Source of the DNA: Ensifer sp. IC4062 | Lineage (GTDB): Bacteria > Pseudomonadota > Alphaproteobacteria > Rhizobiales > Rhizobiaceae | Reading direction: 5' to 3' | Length of the DNA stretch: 64,000 nt | Assembly: GCF_020193575.1 (NCBI RefSeq) | Contig: NZ_JADYVD010000006.1 | Coordinates: 62,001 to 126,000, forward strand | Part shown: in pieces, positions 58,136 to 64,000 of the stretch | Position numbering within the stretch: position 1 is the first letter of the stretch | Layout of the letters: every line of letters begins with the position of its first letter | Position numbers and translations under genes: made by a program | Notes under the pieces: model-generated | Seen by the model: the letters and a program-made list of their open reading frames with translations, nothing else | What the model was told of the DNA's origin: nothing | Databases searched by the model: none

Positions 58136-59182
58136 ATGATCTTTTCCTCCGACAACTGGGCAGGCGCCCATCCGGCAATCGCCGAAAGCTTAGTGGCACA
58201 TGCAAGCGGCTATGCTTCCGCCTACGGTACAAGCGAACTCGACCGGAGGGTGGAAAAGAAGTTCTCGGAAATTTTCGAAAAGGACGTGGCGGTATTTTTC
58301 GTCGGCACCGGCACCGCCGCGAACGCGCTGGCGCTGTCCAGCGTCAACCGGGCGGGCGGCGTGGTCTTTTGCCATCGAGATGCGCATGTCAACGTCGACG
58401 AGTGCGGCGCACCGGAGTTCTTCTCCCACGGGGCCAGGCTTTGCCCGGTCGATGGCATCGGCGGCAAGATGGACGCGTCGGGGCTGGAGGCCGAGATCCG
58501 TCGCTTTCCCCCGGAATTCATCCATGGCGGCCGGCCGATGGCAGTGACCATCACCCAGGCAACGGAAAGCGGCACGATCTATTCGCCGGCAGAAATCGAT
58601 GCGATCGCCGCCGTCGCGAAATCGCATAAGCTCCCGCTGCACATGGACGGTGCGCGCTTCGCCAATGCGCTCGTCGGCCTCGGGACGACGCCGGCGGAAA
58701 TGACCTGGAAACGTGGTGTCGACCTGTTGTCGTTCGGCGGCACCAAGAACGGCTGCTGGTGTGCCGAAGCGCTCATCCTGTTCGACCCTTCGAAGGCGCA
58801 CGAAATGCATTTCCTGCGCAAGCGCGCCGCCCAGCTCTTTTCGAAGTCCCGCTTCATCGCCGCGCAGTTCGATGCCTATCTCTCAGGCGACCTGTGGCTC
58901 AATCTCGCCTGCCATGCGAACGCGATGGCGGCGCGTCTTGCCGACGGCATTTCCGCCTCTACCAGAAGCCGGCTCGCCTGGTCGCCGGACGCCAACGAGG
59001 TCTTCGTAATTCTCAAGCAGGACGTGGCGTTGAAGCTGCAGCAGCAGGGGGCGCTGTTCTACGACTGGCATGTGCCGGACCACCTGGCAGACAGCGTAGC
59101 TGCAGACGAGGGGCTATACCGGCTCGTCACCAGCTTCGCGACACGATCGGAAGACGTCGACCGCTTCGTCGAAGCCTGCTGA
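58136..59182 (+). CDS. ltaE: Low-specificity L-threonine aldolase
   Basis: A PLP fold-type I enzyme that cleaves L-threonine or L-allo-threonine to glycine and acetaldehyde. The 348-residue protein starts MIFSSDNWAGAHPAIAESL and has VFFVGTGTAANALALSSV, the ring-stacking His region HRDAHVNVDECGAPEFF, LPLHMDGARFANALVGLG (Asp that binds the pyridine nitrogen) and the Schiff-base Lys in LSFGGTKNGCW. It is complete and monocistronic, with a terminator after it. Confidence 0.94.
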   Translation: MIFSSDNWAGAHPAIAESLVAHASGYASAYGTSELDRRVEKKFSEIFEKDVAVFFVGTGTAANALALSSVNRAGGVVFCHRDAHVNVDECGAPEFFSHGARLCPVDGIGGKMDASGLEAEIRRFPPEFIHGGRPMAVTITQATESGTIYSPAEIDAIAAVAKSHKLPLHMDGARFANALVGLGTTPAEMTWKRGVDLLSFGGTKNGCWCAEALILFDPSKAHEMHFLRKRAAQLFSKSRFIAAQFDAYLSGDLWLNLACHANAMAARLADGISASTRSRLAWSPDANEVFVILKQDVALKLQQQGALFYDWHVPDHLADSVAADEGLYRLVTSFATRSEDVDRFVEAC

Positions 59183-59199
59183 CGGGCAGAAGACGGTAT

Positions 59200-59232
59200 G
59201 AAAAAAGGCGGCGCATCGGACGCCGCCTTCTT
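59200..59232 (+). terminator. Rho-independent terminator of ltaE
   Basis: aaggcggcg/cgccgcctt stem with a 7-nt loop and a short TTCTTGC tail, about 20 bp after the stop. It is A-rich upstream, so it might work both ways. Confidence 0.7.
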
Positions 59233-59246
59233 GCATTCTGATCCTC

Positions 59247-59349
59247 CTGCATGTTTCCTTAATCGTAGCCGATTTAACGACCAAAACATGCATCAATTCA
59301 AAGTGCTACAGCGTCCTTTGCGCGTCTGATGAGACGCGCGGCGCTGTAG
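59247..59349 (+). repeat. R1 repeat, copy 10 (forward)
   Basis: Full-length and close to consensus: gcatgtttccttaatcg/ccgatttaacgaccaaaacatgc, aattcaaagtgctacagcg, gcgcgtctgatgagacgcgcggcgctgtag. It ends 7 bp from the hsp20 stop. Confidence 0.85.
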
Positions 59350-59355
59350 ACCAGA

Positions 59356-59817
59356 TTAGAGGGTCTGGGCCTCGATCTGCTTCGGCTGCGAGGCCACCGA
59401 GCTGATCTCGATGCGACGCGGCTTGGCTGCCTCCGGAATCTCGCGAATGAGATCGACATGGAGCAGGCCATTCTTTAGCGAAGCGGACTTGATCTCGACA
59501 TGCTCGGCGAGCTGGAAGCGGCGCTCAAATGCGCGCTTGGCAATGCCGCGGTGGAGAAACTGGCTCTCCTCGCCCTTGTCTTCGCTCTTTTCGCCCTTGA
59601 TCGTCAGCGTATGCTCACGCGCTTCAACCGAAAGCTCGCTCTCATCGAAGCCGGCAACGGCCATGGTGATGCGATAGGCATTTTCGCCCGTGCGTTCGAT
59701 ATTGTAGGGCGGATAGGTCTGCGACTGATCGGGCTGGCCAAGGCTGTCAAGCATGGTGAACAGGCGATCGAAGCCGACGGTGGAACGATAGAGTGGGGAG
59801 AAATCAAAGTGACGCAT
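59356..59817 (-). CDS. Hsp20/alpha-crystallin small heat shock protein (IbpA-like)
   Basis: A 153-residue holdase chaperone that keeps unfolded proteins soluble during heat stress. N-terminus MRHFDFSPLYRSTVGFDRLFTMLD is the class A rhizobial start; the alpha-crystallin domain covers PPYNIERTGENAYRITMAVAGFDESELSVEA through AFERRFQLAEHVEIKSASLKNGLLHVDLIREIPE, including the LxNGLL-type signature GLLHVDL. The C-terminal tail ends KQIEAQTL. ATG 59817 has AAGGAGGAC upstream. The leader is a ROSE-type thermometer behind an RpoH-like promoter. Confidence 0.95.
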   Translation of the reverse strand: MRHFDFSPLYRSTVGFDRLFTMLDSLGQPDQSQTYPPYNIERTGENAYRITMAVAGFDESELSVEAREHTLTIKGEKSEDKGEESQFLHRGIAKRAFERRFQLAEHVEIKSASLKNGLLHVDLIREIPEAAKPRRIEISSVASQPKQIEAQTL

Positions 59818-59913
59818 GGTGTCCTCCTTAAGAGCAACGGTTTGCGATGTCTGGTCTGCCACCCCATCAGGCGGCGGCGCGACCGGTGAACGGACCCGTC
59901 AACGGCGTCCGTG
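59818..59913 (-). promoter_or_regulatory. Putative ROSE-type RNA thermometer in the hsp20 5' leader
   Basis: On the minus strand the roughly 95-nt leader starts with a hairpin acggac/gtccgt (59890-59912) and ends with GTTGCTC opposite AAGGAGGAC (59821-59838). The TTGCT run pairs with the ribosome site with one bulged G, which is the diagnostic feature of ROSE elements of rhizobial small heat shock genes. At low temperature it would hide the ribosome site; on heating it opens. Confidence 0.65.
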
Positions 59914-59919
59914 ATCAAG

Positions 59920-59948
59920 ACATGGGAATGCGCGGGCGCCAGTTCAAG
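59920..59948 (-). promoter_or_regulatory. RpoH-like heat-shock promoter of hsp20
   Basis: Minus strand: CTTGAA (complement of 59943-59948), 17-bp spacer, CCATGT (complement of 59920-59925), matching the alphaproteobacterial sigma-32 pattern. A start near 59913 would give the leader described for the thermometer. Confidence 0.65.
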
Positions 59949-60094
59949 GGAATTTCTGCGCGGATTCTTTCGGACCGGCGCTTGGTGAACAGAACATGAA
60001 TGACCGGTTCGGTCCCCGTTCAGCCGCCGTGGGTTAAAAGAAGGACACTGGGAAAAATTCCTGGCGCTGAAGTACATGTCCCTTCTGCTTCAGC

Positions 60095-60150
60095 GGCCGG
60101 AAACGGTGATCGTCCGGATTTCACCCACCGTTTCCGGCCCTTTTTCTTTT
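60095..60150 (+). terminator. Strong orphan terminator, possible end of an unannotated RNA
   Basis: Perfect 14-bp arms ggccggaaacggtg/caccgtttccggcc (60095-60108, 60126-60139) with a 17-nt loop and TTTTTCTTTT. No plus-strand gene ends nearby: ltaE stops at 59182 and has its own terminator. The rest of the 59949-60275 stretch shows no convincing reading frame. Confidence 0.7.
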
Positions 60151-60275
60151 GACGCGCTCGAGGCCACCGCCTATCCCTGAGATGCAGACGCGGGTTTACG
60201 GCGGGAATGCTCTCATTCCTCCACTTTCCGCGCCAAGGATTTCAACGCACTTAACATCTCGGGCCGTCGCTCTTC

Positions 60276-61250
60276 ATGACCACGATCCTCTATCCGACGC
60301 CGGACAACCCGATACCGGGCAAATATGCGGCAGGCTTTTTCGATGGGGTCGGCAACCGCAAGATCCGCTATGCGGTTTTCAAGACGGAAGCCTCGGTTGC
60401 CCGCGGCACCATCGTGCTGCTGCAGGGGCGCAACGAGACGATCGAGAAGTATTTCGAAACGATCGCTGACCTCACCGCTGCCGGTTTCTGGGTCGCCACC
60501 TTCGATTGGCGCGGCCAGGGCGGCTCCGAACGCTTGCTGCGCCAACCCGGTCGCGGCCATGTCGCTCATTTCTCCGACTACGAGCGCGATCTCATGATCT
60601 TCCTCGAGCAGATCGTCCTGCCGGATACGCGCCTGCCCTTCTCCATCGTCGCCCATTCAATGGGCGCCCTGGTGGCGCTGTCACTGGCGCCGATGCTCGC
60701 AAGCCGGATCGACCGCATGGTGCTGCTCGCTCCTTTCGTCGGTCTCAGCGGCCAGGCCGTCGGCCAGCGAAACATTTTTGCGATCGCAACGATAATGGAC
60801 TGGCTCGGCTTGGGAAGGCTGCCACTCCATCGCGACAAGGGCAATCTTGCCTTCGCGAATAACGTCCTGACGGCCGACGCGCGCCGCTTTGCGCGCAACC
60901 AGGCGCTGACCGATGCCTGCCCGCAACTGCGGCTGGGACCGCCGACCGCCCGATGGTTGCGTGAGACTTTCCAGGCAATGCGGCGCGTCCTGCGCCGGGA
61001 GCATCTTACCCAGGTCATCGTGCCGAGCATCATCCTGGCGCCGACAGCCGACCGCCTCGTGCCGCATCTTGCCGTCGAATACCTGGCGCGCAACTTCCGC
61101 GCCGGGCACATGATCCCGATCGACGGCGCGCGTCACGAACTTTTTCAAGAAACCGACCGTTATCGCGCCCAAGCGATGGCCGCGATTTTCGCTTTCCTGC
61201 CCGGCTCCGAGAGCGCCGACGAGGCGCCCCATCAATTTGAGGAAGTTTAG
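60276..61250 (+). CDS. Alpha/beta hydrolase (monoacylglycerol lipase/lysophospholipase-like)
   Basis: A 324-residue serine hydrolase of the S33/monoacylglycerol lipase-like group. It has FDWRGQGGSERLLRQPGRGHVAHFSDYERDL, the nucleophile elbow IVAHSMGALVALS, the acid in PTADRLVPHLA and the His in DGARHELFQETDRYR. It would cleave an acyl ester such as a lysophospholipid; there is no signal peptide or membrane helix. It is divergent from hsp20 and stands alone. Confidence 0.9.
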   Translation: MTTILYPTPDNPIPGKYAAGFFDGVGNRKIRYAVFKTEASVARGTIVLLQGRNETIEKYFETIADLTAAGFWVATFDWRGQGGSERLLRQPGRGHVAHFSDYERDLMIFLEQIVLPDTRLPFSIVAHSMGALVALSLAPMLASRIDRMVLLAPFVGLSGQAVGQRNIFAIATIMDWLGLGRLPLHRDKGNLAFANNVLTADARRFARNQALTDACPQLRLGPPTARWLRETFQAMRRVLRREHLTQVIVPSIILAPTADRLVPHLAVEYLARNFRAGHMIPIDGARHELFQETDRYRAQAMAAIFAFLPGSESADEAPHQFEEV

Positions 61251-61257
61251 TTCCCAC

Positions 61258-61353
61258 CGCATGATTCCTTAAATCGGAATCGATTTAAGGACAAAATCAT
61301 ACAGCAGTGCTACGGCGATCTCAGCGCGTCCCGTCGGACGCGCGGCGCTGCAG
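61258..61353 (+). repeat. R1 repeat, copy 11 (forward), running into hisN
   Basis: gcatgattccttaaatcgg/cgatttaagg dyad, tacagcagtgctacggcg, cagcgcgtcccgtcggacgcgcggcgctgcag. Positions 61321-61353 are also the last codons and the stop of hisN on the other strand. Confidence 0.85.
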
Positions 61354-62115
61354 TATCCCCAACGCCTGCGCGTGGATCTCGCGACTGCCGGCGGCGATGA
61401 TCTCCCCGCCCATTTCCGCCGCCTCGCCCTGCCAATTGGTGACAATGCCGCCAGCCTGTTCGATCAACGGAATGAGACCGCCGACGTCGTAGGGCTTCAA
61501 TCCGCACTCGATCACGAGATCGACGTGGCCGGATGCAAGCAGCGCGAAGGCATAGCAGTCGCAGCCGTAGCGGAAGAGCCGCACTTTCGACTGCAGCTCC
61601 TCATAGCGCTCCTTGAGATCGCCGCTATAGAGATGCGGCGAGGTGGTGAACAGCACCGCATCCGAAAGTGCGTCGCAGGCGCGCGTCGAAAGCACTTTCT
61701 CGCCACCGGGGCCGCGATAGGTCGCCTTCTCGCCGTCGGCAAAATAGCGTTCGCCGGTAAAAGGCTGGTCCATCAGGCCCATCACGGCCTTGCCGTTGCG
61801 GTAGAGGCCGATCAGCGTCCCCCAGACGGGAAGTCCGGATATGAAGGCACGCGTCCCGTCGATCGGGTCGATGACCCAAACATGTTCGCGGTCGAGACCG
61901 ATATTGCCGTGTTCCTCGCCCAAAATACCGTGCTGCGGAAACGTATCTTCAATCAGCGCCCGGATCGCCGCTTCGGCCGACCTGTCCGCCTCCGTAACGG
62001 GGTCGAAACCGCCTTCCAGTTTGTTGACGACGCTGGCGCCGGTCCGGAAAAGCGGGATTGTCTCCGCTTTGGCAGCATCGGCGAGGCGGTCGAAAAACGT
62101 GCGGTCCGGCAACAT
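61321..62115 (-). CDS. hisN: Histidinol-phosphatase (inositol monophosphatase family)
   Basis: A 264-residue magnesium-dependent phosphatase of the HisN type, which removes phosphate from histidinol phosphate in histidine synthesis. Metal-site motifs: GILGEEHGNIGL, VWVIDPIDGTRAFISGLPVWGTL, and the last block YDVGGLIPLIEQAGG, where the usual WD is replaced by YD as in this subfamily. ATG 62115 starts MLPDRTFFDRLADA. The last ten residues (LQRRASDGTR) and the stop codon are encoded by the R1 repeat. The mmgR sRNA lies upstream on the opposite strand. Confidence 0.9.
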   Translation of the reverse strand: MLPDRTFFDRLADAAKAETIPLFRTGASVVNKLEGGFDPVTEADRSAEAAIRALIEDTFPQHGILGEEHGNIGLDREHVWVIDPIDGTRAFISGLPVWGTLIGLYRNGKAVMGLMDQPFTGERYFADGEKATYRGPGGEKVLSTRACDALSDAVLFTTSPHLYSGDLKERYEELQSKVRLFRYGCDCYAFALLASGHVDLVIECGLKPYDVGGLIPLIEQAGGIVTNWQGEAAEMGGEIIAAGSREIHAQALGILQRRASDGTR

Positions 62116-62292
62116 GGTGCTCTCTCGAAGAAAGGAAGGAGGCAGGCGATCTGATTAGACGAATTTGATCGAAAGGCAAGGATGCCGGACGAGCAAATTG
62201 AAGGCGGGGCGCGGGCCCGATTCGCCGCACGCATCGCCCTTCGATTTGGGAGGATTTTCCGTTGCGCGTGCGAAAGTTTTCGCCCTCACAAC

Positions 62293-62321
62293 TTGACATT
62301 TGTGCAGCGCAGCATTAAAGT
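62293..62321 (+). promoter_or_regulatory. mmgR: Promoter of the mmgR small RNA
   Basis: TTGACA (62293-62298), exactly 17 bp, TAAAGT (62316-62321), giving an expected start near 62327. Confidence 0.75.
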
Positions 62322-62326
62322 TTTTG

Positions 62327-62406
62327 GGTAGTCATTCGTGGCTGCAAATACCCACCTTGGGTGTTTCCTCCCTAGACTTGACCGCGCCGCTGGCGCGGTT
62401 CTTTTT
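62327..62406 (+). ncRNA. mmgR: Small RNA MmgR (Rfam suhB/alpha-r8 family)
   Basis: An approximately 80-nt RNA next to an inositol monophosphatase-family gene, the location from which the Rfam name suhB comes; in S. meliloti this RNA is called MmgR and limits polyhydroxybutyrate storage. It has a perfect promoter, a small hairpin (accca/tgggt at about 62350-62362), an unpaired anti-ribosome-site stretch gtttcctccc, and a terminator accgcgcc/ggcgcggt followed by TTCTTTTT (62381-62406). Hfq dependence is expected for this type. The match is from memory of the family motif and position, not from a search. Confidence 0.78.
62381..62406 (+). terminator. Terminator of MmgR
   Basis: Perfect 8-bp stem accgcgcc/ggcgcggt with a 3-nt loop and TTCTTTTT. 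Confidence 0.85.
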
Positions 62407-62423
62407 GAGGGGTCGGCCGCGCG

Positions 62424-63323
62424 CTATTCCGCCGCGAGGGGCAGATAGGCCCCATACTCTTCGACATGTTGTGCAAGTGCGGCGATAAACGTCGTGAGAT
62501 CGGCCGTCAGGGCAGCAAATCCCGGCTTTTTGACGAGGGTCATTTCGTCGACATAAAGGCTGCGGTTGATCTCGATCTGGAGCGCGTGCAGTCCACGTGT
62601 CGGCCGGCCATAATGCTCGGTGATGAAGCCGCCGGCATAGGGTTTGTTGCGAGCGACGACGTATCCGAGCTGTTCGAGCAGGCTGACGGCGGTGCGCGAC
62701 AACTCGCCCGCCGCGCTGGTCCCATACCGATCGCCGACAATGAAGTCCGGCCGCTGGCCGCTGCCCGGAAGGTGAACGTTGCCGGGCATCGAATGACAAT
62801 CAATGAGCACCGACATCCCGAACTGGACATGGGTACGGGCGATCAGCTTCCTGAGCGTCGCGTGATAAGGCTTATAGATCGTCTCGATACGTGTCAGCGC
62901 TTCCTCGACCGGAAACCGGCCACGATAGATCTCCATATTCTCGGCGACCAGGCGCGGCACGGTCCCAAGTCCGCCGGCGACCCGCATCGAGCTTATGTTG
63001 GCATGTGGCGGCAACTGCCCTTCGAACATGCGCGGGTCGAGTTCGTAGGGTTCGCGGTTGACATCGAGAAAGGCGCGCGGGAAATGGGCGCGAAGCAGCG
63101 GCGCACCCAGAAAGGTCGCGTTCTGAAATAGTTCATCGACGAAGTGATCTTCCGAACGGCGGATCGAATGCGCATCGAGTCGCGACTGTTCAAGAAAGGA
63201 CTGCGGATAGGACCGGCCACTATGCGGGGAATTGAACACAAAGGGGATCCGCTGACTTGCGGGTTCCAGTACCTCGAAAAACTCCCGCTCGACTGCTTCC
63301 CCCATCGCAACCCTTTTTACCAT
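62424..63323 (-). CDS. N-formylglutamate amidohydrolase family protein
   Basis: A 299-residue protein of the N-formylglutamate amidohydrolase family, which releases formate and glutamate. Conserved blocks are PFVFNSPHSGRSYPQSFL at the start, SEDHFVDELF, HFPRAFLDVNREPYELDPRMF, VLIDCHSMPGN (zinc-type Asp and His) and GLHALQIEINRSLYVDE near the end. Starts at 63323 and 63305 (AAGGG upstream of the latter) are both possible. It is divergent from cpdR, with 174 bp between them. Another family member is at 26544. Confidence 0.9.
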   Translation of the reverse strand: MVKRVAMGEAVEREFFEVLEPASQRIPFVFNSPHSGRSYPQSFLEQSRLDAHSIRRSEDHFVDELFQNATFLGAPLLRAHFPRAFLDVNREPYELDPRMFEGQLPPHANISSMRVAGGLGTVPRLVAENMEIYRGRFPVEEALTRIETIYKPYHATLRKLIARTHVQFGMSVLIDCHSMPGNVHLPGSGQRPDFIVGDRYGTSAAGELSRTAVSLLEQLGYVVARNKPYAGGFITEHYGRPTRGLHALQIEINRSLYVDEMTLVKKPGFAALTADLTTFIAALAQHVEEYGAYLPLAAE

Positions 63324-63497
63324 GTCCGGATCTTGCTGTTCGGATCATGTTGCCAGTTGGTCGCCTCTGTGTCCATAGTGACATCTCGCTGGCACCAGGG
63401 CATGGATCCGCCCTGTTCACCAGATATTTACCATGTTGCGGTTTGCTAAGCTGCCGCACTCCACAAGCATTGAAAAGAAGTAGCCACGGCCGAATTC

Positions 63498-63860
63498 ATG
63501 ACTGCGAAAATCCTCCTTGCCGAAGACGATAACGATATGCGCCGCTTCCTCGTGAAGGCGCTGGAAAAGGCTGGCTATAAGGTCCTGTCCTACGACAATG
63601 GCGCCAGCGCCTACGACCGGCTTCGCGAAGAGCCCTTCTCGCTTCTCTTGACCGACATCGTCATGCCGGAAATGGATGGCATCGAGCTCGCCCGCCGCGC
63701 GACCGAACTCGACCCGGACCTCAAGGTAATGTTCATCACCGGCTTTGCCGCGGTGGCGCTGAACCCCGATTCGAAGGCGCCGAAGGATGCCAAGGTCCTT
63801 TCCAAGCCCTTCCACCTGCGCGATCTCGTCAACGAGGTCAACAAGATGCTGGCGGCCTGA
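63498..63860 (+). CDS. cpdR: Response regulator CpdR
   Basis: A 120-residue single-domain receiver, CpdR. In Caulobacter, unphosphorylated CpdR brings ClpXP and its substrates, including CtrA via RcdA, to the cell pole; in rhizobia it is needed for normal cell cycle and symbiosis. Acidic pocket LLAEDDNDMRRFLVKAL, phospho-acceptor Asp in LLLTDIVMPEMDGIEL, Thr in MFITGFAAVAL, Lys in KVLSKPFHLRDLVNEV, and no output domain. The full length matches the family. There is no strong ribosome site before ATG 63498, but homology fixes the start. A strong terminator follows. Confidence 0.95.
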   Translation: MTAKILLAEDDNDMRRFLVKALEKAGYKVLSYDNGASAYDRLREEPFSLLLTDIVMPEMDGIELARRATELDPDLKVMFITGFAAVALNPDSKAPKDAKVLSKPFHLRDLVNEVNKMLAA

Positions 63861-63933
63861 CAGGACATCACCACCTGCTGACCCCGCAGACTCGCCAGCC
63901 CGCCAACTCTTGCGCAAATGCGCACTGCTTTGA

Positions 63934-63978
63934 GGCTGTGGCCGATCCGTGCTGATCGGCCACAGCCTTCGTCATTTC
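63934..63978 (+). terminator. Rho-independent terminator of cpdR
   Basis: Perfect 14-bp arms ggctgtggccgatc/gatcggccacagcc (63934-63947, 63954-63967) with a 6-nt loop, followed by TTCGTCATTTC. Confidence 0.75.
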
Positions 63979-64000
63979 AATAACTTGTCGGAAGAGCCCG

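Noticed and set aside
60076..60152. Small open frame of 25 codons over the orphan terminator
   Set aside because: It has no ribosome site and runs through both arms of the terminator hairpin, so an RNA end is the simpler reading.

Overview
The window looks like a stretch of the main chromosome of an alpha-rhizobium, most likely Sinorhizobium/Ensifer. Three things point there: high-GC codon use throughout, gene families typical of Rhizobiales (RcdA, GapR, CpdR, Omp10, homospermidine synthase, long bacterial-type L36), and many short palindromic intergenic repeats of the kind described in S. meliloti. I see no phage, insertion sequence, integrase, tRNA, rRNA or CRISPR array. No gene looks broken; only pgk is cut, by the window edge.

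Layout. 1-8.1 kb: end of pgk, class I aldolase fbaB, a PhzF-type isomerase, a cyclase-TolB-TPR protein, an MFS transporter with a DUF1192 protein, a probable small RNA, rcdA and rpmE. 8.4-20 kb: ABC exporter, orphan TctC binding protein, flavin dehydrogenase, a MotA/TolQ plus OmpA stator-like pair, an inositol monophosphatase family enzyme, a SEL1 protein with a ThiE-like protein, TauE exporter and a short ArsR regulator. 20-30 kb: two DUF465 proteins, purE-purK, rpmJ, TPR protein and hydrolase, pyruvate kinase with DUF1036, an N-formylglutamate amidohydrolase family protein, DUF1244, gapR and a DUF882/M15 protein. 30-47 kb: an NtrC-type regulator, pepF, pabB-pabC-like, a GGDEF protein, DUF3445, homospermidine synthase, omp10, GFA, a 5'-nucleotidase-LysM fusion, hemH, SPFH-NfeD and a beta-barrel protein. 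47-64 kb: galU, a lytic transglycosylase, a DUF459 protein, gltD-gltB, threonine aldolase, a heat-regulated Hsp20, hydrolase, hisN, the sRNA mmgR, a second N-formylglutamate amidohydrolase family protein and cpdR.

How the genes work together. Most of the content is housekeeping: central carbon (pgk, fbaB, pyk, galU), nitrogen assimilation (gltBD), purine, folate, heme and histidine synthesis, and the cell envelope. A second theme is the cell cycle. RcdA and CpdR are the adaptors that deliver CtrA to ClpXP in relatives, and GapR is a chromosome-binding protein. The region upstream of rcdA holds two exact TTAA-N7-TTAA motifs, the CtrA box, and between them a three-hairpin sRNA candidate with a strong terminator.

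The least explained structure is intergenic. One composite palindromic repeat (called R1 here, about 100 bp) occurs 11 times. In one copy it encodes the last residues and stop codon of HisN, and in another it runs into the Shine-Dalgarno of a TTG-started gene. Two further repeat families (R2, two copies; R3, three copies) are also listed. Regulatory sites read from sequence include an RpoH-like promoter with a ROSE-type RNA thermometer before hsp20 and several perfect operator-like dyads.
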